Assembly (NCBI RefSeq): GCF_000474275.2 | Contig: NZ_ATAE01000005.1 | Coordinates: forward strand, 62,001 to 126,000 | DNA length: 64,000 bases | Direction of reading: 5' to 3' | Source of the DNA: Alkalihalophilus marmarensis DSM 21297 | GTDB taxonomy: Bacteria; Bacillota; Bacilli; Bacillales; Bacillaceae_D | In this document: one piece after another, positions 43,028-54,528 of the stretch | How the letters are laid out: each line of letters starts with the position of its first letter | Position numbering within the stretch: the stretch's first letter is position 1 | Program-made: the position numbers and the translations under genes | The notes under the pieces: generated by a model | What the model saw: only the letters and a program-made list of their open reading frames with translations | Databases searched by the model: none | Told to the model about the DNA's origin: nothing

Positions 43028-44152
43028 ATGCCTGAAGAATTAAACCTTGAACAATATCAAATACGCACTGATCTAGCTGTGGAAGCTCATCAATTAGCAG
43101 TTGAAGAGCAAGAGAGAAAGGCTCCAGGAGAACAAGAAGCACAAAATGTAAGCGGTGTGCAGATTGAAGAAGAAGTGATTGATGATGTAAAAGTAATTAA
43201 AGTAATTATTGATGAAGTAGGGGCAAAGCGTCTTGGAAAAAAACAAGGCTCTTATTTAACATTTGAATCTCAAGGAATCAGAAAGAAAGATACTGACATT
43301 CAAGAAAAAATGGAGAAAGTTTTTGCAAGTCAGTTTCATCAGTTTATGACCGATATCGGCATTAAAGAAGAAGATACATGTTTGGTGGTCGGTTTAGGGA
43401 ATTGGAATGTAACGCCTGATGCGCTAGGTCCAATTGCAGCAGAAAATTTACTAATTACTCGCCATCTATTTGAACTTGCTCCTGAACAGGTTCAAGGAGG
43501 TTATCGTCCTGTTAGTGCAGTCACCCCCGGAGTAATGGGGCTGACGGGGATAGAAACGAGTGATGTGATTTTTGGTATTATTGAAAAAACAAAGCCTGAC
43601 TTCGTGATTGCGATTGATGCCTTAGCCTCACGTTCAATTGAGCGCGTGAATGCGACGATTCAAGTTTCTGATACGGGCATTCATCCCGGAAGCGGGGTTG
43701 GGAATAAACGAAAAGAGCTGAGCAAGGATACGCTTGGGATTCCGGTTATTGCTGTTGGGATTCCAACGGTGGTCGATGCGGTGTCAATTACGAGTGATAC
43801 GATTGATTATGTGTTAAAGCATTTTGGCCGAGAAATGAAAGAAGGGAATGCTCCGTCTCGTTCCCTTGCCCCAGCGGGGATGACATTTGGAGAGAAGCGG
43901 GTATTAACGGATGAAGATCTGCCAAATGACGAGAAAAAGCAAACAATTCTCGGAATGGTCGGCACGCTTCCAGAAGAAGAGAAACGTCAGCTGATTAGAG
44001 AAGTCCTCTCTCCGCTTGGACATAATTTAATGGTTACTCCAAAAGAAGTTGATGTTTTTATTGATGATATGGCCAATGTCATTGCGCAAGGCCTGAACGC
44101 AGCTCTTCACAAAAAAGTGAATCAAGATAATGTTGGTTCCTACACACATTAA
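43028..44152 (+). CDS. gpr: Germination protease (spore protease) GPR
   Basis: A 374-aa protease that degrades small acid-soluble spore proteins on germination. It starts with a propeptide containing [12 protein letters not shown], like the SASP cleavage site, and has [34 protein letters not shown] and [17 protein letters not shown] 43028 has GAGGAGGGTG upstream. Such genes are normally transcribed in the forespore by SigG; I could not fix a promoter. Confidence 0.96.
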   Translation: MPEELNLEQYQIRTDLAVEAHQLAVEEQERKAPGEQEAQNVSGVQIEEEVIDDVKVIKVIIDEVGAKRLGKKQGSYLTFESQGIRKKDTDIQEKMEKVFASQFHQFMTDIGIKEEDTCLVVGLGNWNVTPDALGPIAAENLLITRHLFELAPEQVQGGYRPVSAVTPGVMGLTGIETSDVIFGIIEKTKPDFVIAIDALASRSIERVNATIQVSDTGIHPGSGVGNKRKELSKDTLGIPVIAVGIPTVVDAVSITSDTIDYVLKHFGREMKEGNAPSRSLAPAGMTFGEKRVLTDEDLPNDEKKQTILGMVGTLPEEEKRQLIREVLSPLGHNLMVTPKEVDVFIDDMANVIAQGLNAALHKKVNQDNVGSYTH

Positions 44153-44157
44153 TGCAG

Positions 44158-44189
44158 AAAGCCTCTTTCCATATGGAGAGAGGCTTTTT
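44158..44189 (+). terminator. Terminator after gpr
   Basis: AAAGCCTCTTTCC with GGAGAGAGGCTTT (one G-U pair), 4-nt loop, then a T run. Confidence 0.92.
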
Positions 44190-44317
44190 ATATTGAGAAA
44201 ATACATACCTGTATATAATTATACGTTCTACCCTGTCTCATAAAAGCATATATCTCAATTACAAGGTCTAATCATGTAATTGTACGTGTGGACAAGCAAA
44301 CATGAAAGGATGAGAAG

Positions 44318-45553
44318 ATGCGAAGACGGGGATTTCATGGATTTACCGTAAAAGTCAATCGGACGAGCTTGAAACGTCTAACTGCATTAATCATAGTTGG
44401 CGTGATGTCCCTTTTTATATTTACAGGTGTACTCACTTCCTTTGAGCCCGGATATGGAATGGCTTCTTCCTCTATAAATCAATGGGCAAATGGTCTGGAA
44501 GGAGAAGACTTTGTTCACCTTCTGGGAATGGAGAATCAGTATTTTAAACAAGAGCTTCCATCTGATGCTGAGGCTATGAGTCTCTCTGGTGTAGCGTTTC
44601 AAGTGGCGACAAGTATTAATCCGGATGATCCAAGAAGTCTGTTGGGTCGAGAGCTGCCAGGCTTTTCATTATTTGACGGCCAGATTATTGTAGCGGGTGA
44701 AGGAACAGATTATACAAACTTGCCTTTTGAGTCTGCTCCCCCTCTAGAAGTAATAATGGCAGAGCGCGAGGCGACAAAAGAAAGTTTAGCAAAGCTTGAG
44801 GAATTAAAGCAGGCAGGAGATAATTTGCAAGGCTCGACAGATGGCAGAAAAGTAGCGCATATTATTCATTCTCATAATACCGAATCTTTTTTACCAGAGC
44901 TTAAAACAGACGTAGTAAATGAAGCCTTTCATGGTGAGGTGAATATCACTTTAGTTGGAGAGAAGTTATCTCAAGAACTTGAAAAAAGAGGGATCGGAAC
45001 AGAAATAGAGGAACGTGATGTGCAAGGTGCTCTAAAAAATAGAGGCTGGCAATACGCACAATCATATGATGCATCTCGTGAATTTGTAAAAGAAGCCATA
45101 GCGCAAAATGATGACCTGCAGTTTTTCTTTGATCTTCACCGTGATACGCTCTCAAGGGATAAAACGACTGTAACCATTAATGGTGTTGAGTATGGACGGA
45201 CAGTATTTGTAGTAGGCGGCGATCATTCAAATTATGAACATAATCTTAAATTAGCAGAAGAGCTGCATGAGATGCTTGAAGAGAAATATCCTGGACTTAG
45301 CCGTGGGGTTATTTTAAAAGCAGGCCGAGGTACCAATGGTAAATTTAATCAAGATTTATCGAAACAATCGATGCTTGTTGAATTTGGCGGGGTGCACAAC
45401 TCATTAGAAGAGGTCTATCGTTCTGCAGAAGCGTTGGCTGATGTGTTTGCTGATTATTATTGGAATGCAGAGGCGGTAGATGGTACAGACGATGTAGAAA
45501 CAGAAGAAGCGGTGGATGTAAGCGCAGCAGACGGAGAAGAGGAGGAAAAGTAA
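44318..45553 (+). CDS. spoIIP: Stage II sporulation protein P
   Basis: A 411-aa membrane-anchored cell-wall amidase/endopeptidase needed for engulfment with SpoIID and SpoIIM. A helix at about 20-40 anchors it; the catalytic domain has HIIHSHNTESFLPEL, FFFDLHRDTLSR, HNLKLAEELHE and LVEFGGVHNSLEE. It lies after gpr, as in B. subtilis. A CATGTAAT at 44273-44280 resembles a SigE -10, but no well-placed -35 was found. The acidic C-terminal tail is low complexity. Confidence 0.95.
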   Translation: MRRRGFHGFTVKVNRTSLKRLTALIIVGVMSLFIFTGVLTSFEPGYGMASSSINQWANGLEGEDFVHLLGMENQYFKQELPSDAEAMSLSGVAFQVATSINPDDPRSLLGRELPGFSLFDGQIIVAGEGTDYTNLPFESAPPLEVIMAEREATKESLAKLEELKQAGDNLQGSTDGRKVAHIIHSHNTESFLPELKTDVVNEAFHGEVNITLVGEKLSQELEKRGIGTEIEERDVQGALKNRGWQYAQSYDASREFVKEAIAQNDDLQFFFDLHRDTLSRDKTTVTINGVEYGRTVFVVGGDHSNYEHNLKLAEELHEMLEEKYPGLSRGVILKAGRGTNGKFNQDLSKQSMLVEFGGVHNSLEEVYRSAEALADVFADYYWNAEAVDGTDDVETEEAVDVSAADGEEEEK

Positions 45554-45921
45554 TGATTAAGAAACTGGTTTTTGTGATCACGTTCATACTCGTAACTTTG
45601 TTGCTTGGTTCTCTATTTGGCATTCAGCATATGAACGAAGAACTAGGGATCACAAAGCCAGTTCCTCTTGAACTCAAGGAGAGTGAAGCGGCAGGTGCCC
45701 CGTCAGAACCTGAGGCAATAAGTGCAAAAAGGGAACAACCTGTAGATCCTAAAAGTCAATTAGTTGAAAAGCGCCAAAAAGCAGAAGATGTAGGAAGATT
45801 TAACTTTTTTTCTGAGCTTGGCACAGGTGTTGCTGAAGGAGCAAACAAAATAAGCCGGATGGCACTTACCCAAGTGATGACATTTGTTCATGAAGTGTTA
45901 AATGGAGAGAGCAGCGAATAA
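45553..45921 (+). CDS. yqxA: YqxA-like (DUF3679) protein
   Basis: A 122-aa protein with an N-terminal membrane helix (VFVITFILVTLLLGSLFGI, about 5-23) and a conserved C-terminal GTGVAEGANKISRMALTQVMTF. Similar small proteins follow spoIIP in B. subtilis as yqxA. Its start overlaps the spoIIP stop by one base, so it is probably made with SpoIIP in the mother cell. Function unknown. Confidence 0.8.
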   Translation: MIKKLVFVITFILVTLLLGSLFGIQHMNEELGITKPVPLELKESEAAGAPSEPEAISAKREQPVDPKSQLVEKRQKAEDVGRFNFFSELGTGVAEGANKISRMALTQVMTFVHEVLNGESSE

Positions 45922-45941
45922 TAGCTGCTACTCTCTTTTTT
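45906..45941. terminator. Terminator shared by yqxA and the converging small gene
   Basis: AGAGAGCAGC pairs with GCTGCT and CTCTCT with a short bulge, followed by TTTTTT on the plus strand. It covers the stop codons of both convergent genes. Confidence 0.7.
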
Positions 45942-46104
45942 CTTTTATGGGGATATTATCGATACATCCGTCGAAATAGGTGCGGATAAGGTTGTAGCGA
46001 TCCCGGTTCACACCGTCAATTACGTTTGAAAATAATTCTTTTGATCCGATTTCTTGTATGACATCTAATAAACTCATAAGTCGTTCAAACTCTTCTTTTG
46101 ACAA
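45928..46104 (-). CDS. Hypothetical protein, 58 aa
   Basis: A 58-codon ORF from a TTG with AGAGGTGAG just upstream (six-base spacing). The product is helical and acidic: KEEFERLMSLLDVIQEIGSKEL, then VIDGVNRDRYNLIRTYFDGCIDN. I do not know the family. A good ribosome site, amphipathic pattern and shared terminator suggest a real gene. Confidence 0.55.
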   Translation of the reverse strand: MSKEEFERLMSLLDVIQEIGSKELFSNVIDGVNRDRYNLIRTYFDGCIDNIPIKEKRE

Positions 46105-46266
46105 GGGCTCACCTCTTTAACAAACCTTTTAGTATTAACATATGATAATAAAAAAGACATGCTATAGGGACTTCCCTATTTCTGTAAATTAGATCATTTA
46201 AATAGAAAATAAAGATCTTTTTAATAGCAAATAAGTTAAGATTTTAGGCTAACCCTAATCTGTGTA

Positions 46267-46295
46267 TTGAAGACGGTCTAAACGATTGGTATAAT
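46267..46295 (+). promoter_or_regulatory. SigA promoter of lepA
   Basis: TTGAAG (46267-46272), a 17-bp spacer and perfect TATAAT (46290-46295), 44 bp before the lepA start codon. Confidence 0.75.
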
Positions 46296-46339
46296 GAGAA
46301 ATAGTGTATATGGCACGATTTAGTAGGAGTGATCAACTT

Positions 46340-48160
46340 ATGAATAACAATGACCGCATAGAGCGCCAGAAGAAAATCCGAAATTTCTCGATCATTGCTC
46401 ACATTGACCACGGAAAGTCAACGTTAGCTGATCGTATTTTAGAGAAAACAGGCGCCCTGACTGACCGTGAAATGAAAGACCAAACGCTCGATGCAATGGA
46501 CCTTGAGCGCGAACGCGGAATTACAATTAAATTAAATGCTGTTCAATTAACCTATACAGCTAAAGACGGCGAAGAATATATTTTTCACTTAATTGATACT
46601 CCAGGACATGTAGATTTTACATATGAAGTATCGAGAAGTTTAGCAGCTTGTGAAGGGGCTTTGTTAATTGTTGATTCAGCACAAGGCATTGAAGCGCAAA
46701 CTCTTGCCAATGTTTATTTAGCCCTTGATAATGATCTTGAGATCTTGCCGGTCATCAATAAAATTGACCTTCCGAGTGCAGAGCCTGAGCGCGTGAAACA
46801 AGAGGTAGAGGATGTAATCGGTCTTGATGCATCTGATGCTGTACTTGCTTCTGCAAAAAATGGAATTGGAATTGAAGAGATTTTAGAGCAAGTGGTCGAA
46901 AAGGTGCCTGCACCAACTGGTGACCCGAACGCACCGCTTAAAGCCTTAATTTTCGATTCACTATATGATTCATATCGCGGTGTCGTAGCTTATATTCGTA
47001 TAATTGACGGTACAGTGAAACCTGGCCAGAAGATTAAAATGATGGCTACAGGAAAAGAATTTGAAGTAACTGAAATTGGGGTATTTACGCCAAAAGCAGA
47101 AAAACGTGATGAGCTGACTGTCGGAGATGTAGGATTTTTAACGGCAGCAATTAAAAATGTCGGCGATACGCGTGTCGGTGATACAATTACGAATGCTGTG
47201 AACCCGGCACCAGAGCCACTTCCAGGCTACCGTCGCATGAATCCGATGGTATACTGTGGTCTTTACCCGATCGATACCAATGATTACAATGACCTTCGTG
47301 AAGCTCTTGAGCGTCTTGAGTTAAATGATGCATCATTGCAATATGAGCCAGAAACATCTCAAGCGCTAGGTTTTGGTTTCCGCTGCGGATTCTTAGGACT
47401 TTTACACATGGAAATCATTCAAGAGCGTATTGAACGTGAATTTGGAATCTCTCTTATCACTACAGCACCAAGTGTTGTGTACAAGGTTCAGCTGACTAGT
47501 GGGGAAGACCTTCAAATTGATAATCCGTCTAATATGCCTGATGCACAAAAGATTGATTATGTAGAAGAGCCTTATGTAAAAGCGAAAGTGATGGTTCCAA
47601 ATGATTATGTAGGTTCAGTAATGGAGCTTTGCCAAGGTAAACGTGGAATTTTTATTGACATGCAATACTTAGATGAGAACCGTGTACAAATTGTCTATGA
47701 AATTCCTTTATCTGAAATTGTCTATGATTTCTTTGATCAATTAAAATCAAATACAAAAGGTTATGCTTCATTTGATTATGAGTTGATCGGCTATAAACAA
47801 TCTAAGCTGGTTAAAATGGATATTTTGTTAAATGGTGAGAAGGTCGATGCCCTATCGGTTATTGTTCACCGCGATTCAGCTTATGACCGAGGCAAAATCA
47901 TAGTTGAAAAGTTAAAAGAGTTAATCCCTCGTCAGCAATTTGAAGTGCCTGTTCAAGCTAGTATTGGACAAAAAGTTATTGCAAGATCTACGATTAAAGC
48001 GATGCGTAAAAATGTACTTGCTAAATGTTACGGCGGGGATATCTCACGTAAACGTAAGCTTCTTGAGAAGCAAAAAGAAGGTAAGAAGCGAATGAAGTCT
48101 GTCGGTAACGTGGAAGTACCGCAAGAAGCCTTCATGGCCGTTCTTCGTATGGATGAATAA
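46340..48160 (+). CDS. lepA: Elongation factor 4 (LepA)
   Basis: A 606-aa translational GTPase that acts on stalled or misassembled ribosomes. G-domain motifs: [10 protein letters not shown] (about 16-25), [19 protein letters not shown] and SAKNGIG. The LepA-specific C-terminal domain ends [24 protein letters not shown] 46340 has TAGGAGTG nine bases upstream; the longer reading from 46304 starts at the tail of the promoter region. Confidence 0.97.
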   Translation: MNNNDRIERQKKIRNFSIIAHIDHGKSTLADRILEKTGALTDREMKDQTLDAMDLERERGITIKLNAVQLTYTAKDGEEYIFHLIDTPGHVDFTYEVSRSLAACEGALLIVDSAQGIEAQTLANVYLALDNDLEILPVINKIDLPSAEPERVKQEVEDVIGLDASDAVLASAKNGIGIEEILEQVVEKVPAPTGDPNAPLKALIFDSLYDSYRGVVAYIRIIDGTVKPGQKIKMMATGKEFEVTEIGVFTPKAEKRDELTVGDVGFLTAAIKNVGDTRVGDTITNAVNPAPEPLPGYRRMNPMVYCGLYPIDTNDYNDLREALERLELNDASLQYEPETSQALGFGFRCGFLGLLHMEIIQERIEREFGISLITTAPSVVYKVQLTSGEDLQIDNPSNMPDAQKIDYVEEPYVKAKVMVPNDYVGSVMELCQGKRGIFIDMQYLDENRVQIVYEIPLSEIVYDFFDQLKSNTKGYASFDYELIGYKQSKLVKMDILLNGEKVDALSVIVHRDSAYDRGKIIVEKLKELIPRQQFEVPVQASIGQKVIARSTIKAMRKNVLAKCYGGDISRKRKLLEKQKEGKKRMKSVGNVEVPQEAFMAVLRMDE

Positions 48161-48169
48161 TACAATGAT

Positions 48170-48194
48170 AACCGCAGGGATTCCTGCGGTTTTA
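48170..48194 (+). terminator. Terminator after lepA
   Basis: AACCGCAGG pairs with CCTGCGGTT across GGATT-type loop bases, followed by TTTATTG. It lies between lepA and hemW. Confidence 0.75.
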
Positions 48195-48214
48195 TTGTTA
48201 GCAGGAGGAATAAT

Positions 48215-49360
48215 ATGAGGACAGCAGCATATATTCACATCCCTTTTTGTGAGCATATCTGTCACTATTGTGATTTTAATAAAGTATTTTTGAAAAACCA
48301 GCCGGTTGATGAGTACATTCAAGCACTGCTTCACGAAATGCATATGACGATTAATGAAGCAAAGCCCGATCAGCTTAAAACAATCTATGTCGGCGGTGGA
48401 ACCCCTACCGCTTTATCGGCTGCTCAGTTACGAACTCTATTTGCCGGAATGCATTCGATCCTTCCTATGGAGCAGATTGAGGAATTTACGGTAGAAGTTA
48501 ATCCAGATAGCAGTGAAGAAGAAAAGCTTGCTGTCATGAAAGAATTCGGTGTGAATCGTCTTAGCATCGGGGTGCAGTCTTTCGATCAATCACTATTAGA
48601 CGCGATCGGCCGAACGCACTCAAGTGATAGTGTGCATGACGCTGTTAAGCGGAGCAGAGAAGCGGGCTTTGATAATCTATCGCTTGACCTAATGTTTGGT
48701 CTGCCGCATCAATCGGTCGAACAATTTATTGATACGATTGAAAAAGCAGCTGAATTAGGGGTAGAACATCTGTCTGCTTATTCATTAAAAATTGAAGAGA
48801 AAACAGTGTTTTTTAATCGTCAGCGCAAGGGGAAATTAAGTCTGCCTCCTGAAGAAGATGAGGTAACAATGTATGAAGAGCTTAGAAAACGTACGAAAGC
48901 TCATGGATTCGTACAATATGAAATCTCCAACTTCTCTAAGCCTGGACGTGAGAGTAAGCATAATCTCGTTTATTGGAATAACGACGAATATTATGGTTTC
49001 GGTGCTGGGGCTCACGGGTATGTAAATGGCGTTCGCCATCAAAACATTGGGCCGGTGCCAAAGTATATAGAAGCTGTAAATCAAAAGAAGCTACCTTACC
49101 TTAATGAACATAAAGTCAGCAGAGTAGAACAAATTGAAGAAGCGATGTTTATGGGCCTGAGAAAGCTTAACGGGGTAGATCTTGAGGAGTTATCTAAACG
49201 CTACGACAAAGACCTTAAAAAGCTCTATAACGATCAAATAAAGGATTTATCTGAGCGAGGATTGCTAGTTGGTGAGCAAGGTATGCTAAAGCTGACAAAC
49301 GAGGGATTGTTGTTAGCCAATGAAGTATTTGAACAGTTTCTTGCTGTGTTAGAGAATTAG
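48215..49360 (+). CDS. hemW: Heme chaperone HemW (radical SAM)
   Basis: A 381-aa radical SAM protein. The cluster motif is CEHICHYCDF near residue 13-22, CxxxCxxC without the fourth Cys found in coproporphyrinogen oxidase HemN, which is the HemW pattern. GGGTPTAL, NRLSIGVQSF, GLPHQSVEQF and the C-terminal HemN_C domain follow. It likely delivers heme. Start has GGAGGAAT upstream. Confidence 0.93.
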   Translation: MRTAAYIHIPFCEHICHYCDFNKVFLKNQPVDEYIQALLHEMHMTINEAKPDQLKTIYVGGGTPTALSAAQLRTLFAGMHSILPMEQIEEFTVEVNPDSSEEEKLAVMKEFGVNRLSIGVQSFDQSLLDAIGRTHSSDSVHDAVKRSREAGFDNLSLDLMFGLPHQSVEQFIDTIEKAAELGVEHLSAYSLKIEEKTVFFNRQRKGKLSLPPEEDEVTMYEELRKRTKAHGFVQYEISNFSKPGRESKHNLVYWNNDEYYGFGAGAHGYVNGVRHQNIGPVPKYIEAVNQKKLPYLNEHKVSRVEQIEEAMFMGLRKLNGVDLEELSKRYDKDLKKLYNDQIKDLSERGLLVGEQGMLKLTNEGLLLANEVFEQFLAVLEN

Positions 49361-49404
49361 CAAAAAAATCGTACGTTTATTTTAGAAGAAATATTGTTTT
49401 GAAG

Positions 49405-49433
49405 TTGACAAATCCTGACCTATTTGATAATTT
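49405..49433 (+). promoter_or_regulatory. SigA promoter of the hrcA operon
   Basis: Perfect TTGACA (49405-49410), 17-bp spacer, then TAATTT (49428-49433). The CIRCE operator follows 10 bp downstream. Confidence 0.85.
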
Positions 49434-49443
49434 ATCATTAGAT

Positions 49444-49470
49444 TTAGCACTCGATCATTGTGAGTGCTAA
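49444..49470 (+). promoter_or_regulatory. CIRCE operator (HrcA binding site)
   Basis: A perfect TTAGCACTC-N9-GAGTGCTAA inverted repeat just downstream of the promoter and 15 bp before the hrcA start codon. HrcA bound here represses the operon until heat shock occupies GroEL. Confidence 0.98.
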
Positions 49471-49485
49471 CAGAGGTGATGAGAG

Positions 49486-50517
49486 ATGTTAACAGATAGA
49501 CAATTGTTAATTCTGCACGCCATAGTTGATGATTATATCCGGTCGGCAGAGCCAGTCGGTTCTCGCAGCATCTCTAAGCGAGAAGATATAACGTTTAGTC
49601 CAGCAACGATTAGAAATGATATGGCTGACCTAGAGGAACTCGGCTTTTTAGAGAAGCCTCACAGCTCTGCAGGACGTATTCCATCTCAAAAAGGGTACAG
49701 GTATTACGTTGATAACATGCTCATGCCTCATGATCTGACTGAAGATGAGCAAGCTAATATCCGTACGATCTTTTCTGATCGAATGCAGGAGATTGAACAA
49801 GTCATTCAACAGTCAGCAAAGCTATTGTCTAATATGACAAGCTATATTTCGATTGTTCTAGGCCCTGAAATGTTTGAAGCTAAGCTTCGCTCGCTTCAGA
49901 TCATTCCCCTTGCAAAAGGGTCGGCTATCCTTATCTTGGTAACTGACACAGGACATGTAGAAAATCAAACGATCCAGCTGCCAGATACGATTGAGGCTTC
50001 TGATATCGAACGAGTGGTTAACATTTTAAATGACCGCTTAATGGGTGTCCCGCTATTTAAGCTTCGTCAAAAATTGAATACAGAAGTGAGCAAAGTGATG
50101 CGTGCACATGTTATAAATTATGAACAGATCCTGTCTTCACTTGAACACTCACTTACTAATGAACGTTCAGAAAAAGTCTTCTACAGCGGTAAAACGAATC
50201 TTTTATCGCAGCCAGAATTTCGTGACGTTGATAAAGTAAGAATGCTGTTAAACATGCTTGAAGAAGATCAGCTGATGCAGCAGATTCTTCGTGCTCCACA
50301 TCAAGGAATACAGGTGAAAATAGGGCAGGAAAACAATCTTGAAGCCTTTGATTCATGCAGCATGATTACAGCGACATATTCGATTGGCGGCAAGCATATG
50401 GGAACAATCGGTATCTTAGGACCGACGCGTATGGAATACCGTCGTGTTATCGGAGTGGTAGACTCGGTTTCAAAAGATTTAACAAAGCTTCTAACTAACT
50501 TGTATCACGAAAGTTAA
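49486..50517 (+). CDS. hrcA: Heat-inducible transcription repressor HrcA
   Basis: A 343-aa repressor. The N-terminal winged helix has AEPVGSRSI and FSPATIRNDMADLEELGFLEKPHSSAGRIPSQKGYRYYVD; the C-terminal ligand and dimer domain ends LGPTRMEYRRVIGVVD. It represses its own operon through the CIRCE site just upstream. Start has CAGAGGTGATG upstream. Confidence 0.97.
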   Translation: MLTDRQLLILHAIVDDYIRSAEPVGSRSISKREDITFSPATIRNDMADLEELGFLEKPHSSAGRIPSQKGYRYYVDNMLMPHDLTEDEQANIRTIFSDRMQEIEQVIQQSAKLLSNMTSYISIVLGPEMFEAKLRSLQIIPLAKGSAILILVTDTGHVENQTIQLPDTIEASDIERVVNILNDRLMGVPLFKLRQKLNTEVSKVMRAHVINYEQILSSLEHSLTNERSEKVFYSGKTNLLSQPEFRDVDKVRMLLNMLEEDQLMQQILRAPHQGIQVKIGQENNLEAFDSCSMITATYSIGGKHMGTIGILGPTRMEYRRVIGVVDSVSKDLTKLLTNLYHES

Positions 50518-50657
50518 AAGTGGTAATATTGTTAGTTGATGGTAAAAATAGTGACTGTATATGATTGGTCAAAAAGAAACAGTTGCGAATAACGTAGCGT
50601 TTTTTATAAAGAGCCTGCTAAAAGCAGACGACTTGATTTCGGTAGGAGGTGAAACAG

Positions 50658-51224
50658 ATGACTGAAAAAGACACAAACACACTAGAAGATGAACTAAAAG
50701 CAGAAGATACTGAGCAAGAAGCAGTTGATACAGATCAAAACGAGGCATCAGCATCTGATGAAACAGAAGTGGTGGAAGCAGAAGAAAATCCCCTTGAAGC
50801 ACAAGTTGCGGAGTTAAACAATCGTATGCTGCGTGTTCAAGCTGATTATGATAATTTCCGTCGCCGTTCTCGCGAAGAAAAAGAGGCGGCTGCAAAATAT
50901 CGCTCTCAAGCACTAATTGAAGGTTTACTTCCAGTTGTTGATAATTTTGAGCGTGCCCTTCTCGTTAAGCCTGAATCAGAAGAAGCACAATCTCTTCTAA
51001 GCGGTATGGAAATGGTGTACCGTCAATTAAAAGATACACTTAAAAATGAAGGTGTTGAAGTAATTGAAACAACGGGACAATCGTTTGATCCGCACTTGCA
51101 TCAAGCAGTAATGCAGGTAAGTGAAGACGGGTTTGAATCAAATCAAATCGTGGAAGAATTACAAAAGGGTTATAAATTAAAGGATCGCGTCTTAAGACCT
51201 TCTATGGTCAAAGTAAACGCGTAA
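50658..51224 (+). CDS. grpE: Nucleotide exchange factor GrpE
   Basis: A 188-aa protein with an acidic, disordered N-terminus (1-50), a long coiled coil ([30 protein letters not shown]) and a C-terminal beta domain ([36 protein letters not shown]). It releases ADP from DnaK. ATG 50658 has GTAGGAGGTGAAACAG upstream; the GTG at 50649 lies in that site. Confidence 0.96.
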   Translation: MTEKDTNTLEDELKAEDTEQEAVDTDQNEASASDETEVVEAEENPLEAQVAELNNRMLRVQADYDNFRRRSREEKEAAAKYRSQALIEGLLPVVDNFERALLVKPESEEAQSLLSGMEMVYRQLKDTLKNEGVEVIETTGQSFDPHLHQAVMQVSEDGFESNQIVEELQKGYKLKDRVLRPSMVKVNA

Positions 51225-51264
51225 TCCTTACATAGATCTATATAAATTAAACGATTGAAACTAG

Positions 51265-53109
<1,845 letters not shown>

Positions 53110-53148
53110 GACAGCAGTACATTCATAATGAAATGTAAGACCTCTTTG

Positions 53149-53184
53149 AAAAGTCAAAGTCAGCTTGTATGACTTTGACTTTTT
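53149..53184 (+). terminator. Intrinsic terminator between dnaK and dnaJ
   Basis: A perfect 14-bp stem (AAAAGTCAAAGTCA and complement) with 7-nt loop and TTTTTC after it. It must limit read-through from the hrcA promoter into dnaJ-prmA-rsmE-mtaB. Confidence 0.88.
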
Positions 53185-53221
53185 CTCTGAGATGACTTGA
53201 AAGCTTGGGCACTTAAAGTGC

Positions 53222-53251
53222 TTGCGCATCTTAAACGGGTAATGATATGAT
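53222..53251 (+). promoter_or_regulatory. Candidate internal promoter ahead of dnaJ
   Basis: TTGCGC (53222-53227) and TATGAT (53246-53251) with an 18-bp spacer, 32 bp before dnaJ and just after the terminator. Confidence 0.5.
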
Positions 53252-53283
53252 GTACGTTATGGAATAGAATCGGGAGTGTTGAC

Positions 53284-54399
53284 ATGAGTAAACGTGATTT
53301 TTATGAAGTTCTCGGTGTCGATCAAAATGCATCTGTTGATGAAGTGAAAAAAGCTTATCGTAAGCTTGCTCGCAAGTATCATCCAGATGTCAATAAAGCA
53401 CCGGATGCAGAAGATAAATTTAAAGAAGTAAAAGAAGCCTATGATACATTAAGCGATCCACAAAAGAAGTCGCATTATGATCAATTCGGTCACACTGATC
53501 CAAACCAAGGCTTTGGCGGCGGCGGAGCTGGCGGCTTTGATGGATTTGGTGATATCTTTGATATGTTCTTTGGTGGTGGAGGCGGTCGCCGCAATCCAAA
53601 TGCTCCTCGTCAAGGAGCAGACCTTCAGTATACGATGACACTTGAGTTTAAAGAAGCCGTTTTCGGAAAAGATACTGAAATTGAAATTCCTCGTGAAGAA
53701 ACCTGTCAAACATGTACAGGATCAGGTGCTAAGCCTGGAACGAAGCCTGAAACTTGTTCACACTGCGGCGGGGCTGGACAACTGAATGTGGAGCAGAATA
53801 CACCATTTGGCCGAGTTGTGAATCGTCGTGTATGTCATCATTGTGACGGAACAGGTAAATTCATTAAGGATAAATGTTCTACTTGCGGCGGAAAAGGAAA
53901 AGTCCGCAAGCGTAAAAAGATCAGCGTGAAAGTTCCTGCTGGTATTGATCACGGACAGCAGCTCCGTGTATCTGGACAAGGAGAAGCTGGTGTAAACGGT
54001 GGACCTCCGGGTGACTTATTTGTCGTCTTTAATGTGAAACCGCACGAATTCTTTGAGCGTGACGGGGATGATATTTACTGCGAAATGCCTCTTACATTTG
54101 CTCAAGTAGCATTAGGTGATGAGATTGAAGTCCCTACATTAAACGGCAAAGTGAAACTTAAAGTCCCAGCAGGTACGCAAACGGGTACTAACTTCCGTTT
54201 ACGTGGAAAAGGTGTACCGAACGTACATGGGCGTGGTCAAGGAGATCAACATGTACAAGTACGTGTAGTGACTCCGAAGAACTTAACTGAAAAAGAGAAA
54301 GATATGATTCGTGAATTTGCTAAAATGTCAGGCGGACAGCCTGATGAGCAAAATGATAACTTTTTTGCAAAAGTAAAACGTGCGTTTAAAGGCGATTAA
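53284..54399 (+). CDS. dnaJ: Co-chaperone DnaJ
   Basis: A 371-aa type I Hsp40. J domain with [16 protein letters not shown] (HPD at about 33-35), Gly/Phe-rich linker ([14 protein letters not shown]), and four CxxCxGxG zinc repeats between about 140 and 210 ([35 protein letters not shown]), then the substrate-binding C-terminal domains. It stimulates DnaK ATP hydrolysis. Start has GGGAGTG upstream. Confidence 0.98.
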   Translation: MSKRDFYEVLGVDQNASVDEVKKAYRKLARKYHPDVNKAPDAEDKFKEVKEAYDTLSDPQKKSHYDQFGHTDPNQGFGGGGAGGFDGFGDIFDMFFGGGGGRRNPNAPRQGADLQYTMTLEFKEAVFGKDTEIEIPREETCQTCTGSGAKPGTKPETCSHCGGAGQLNVEQNTPFGRVVNRRVCHHCDGTGKFIKDKCSTCGGKGKVRKRKKISVKVPAGIDHGQQLRVSGQGEAGVNGGPPGDLFVVFNVKPHEFFERDGDDIYCEMPLTFAQVALGDEIEVPTLNGKVKLKVPAGTQTGTNFRLRGKGVPNVHGRGQGDQHVQVRVVTPKNLTEKEKDMIREFAKMSGGQPDEQNDNFFAKVKRAFKGD

Positions 54400-54425
54400 T
54401 GTTTGGTTTATAACAAAATGAAGCG

Positions 54426-54459
54426 AAGCAGCAAAGGACACTAGCCCTTTGCTGCTTTC
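54426..54459 (+). terminator. Hairpin after dnaJ, possible terminator
   Basis: AAGCAGCAAAGG pairs with CCTTTGCTGCTT across a 7- to 8-nt loop. Only TTTCTCCC follows, so termination would be partial. Confidence 0.55.
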
Positions 54460-54528
54460 TCCCTGTTATGTGACGTCTGTATTTGGGAAATGACTTAGGA
54501 AAAATGATAAGGATGGAGTTGGGCAAGA

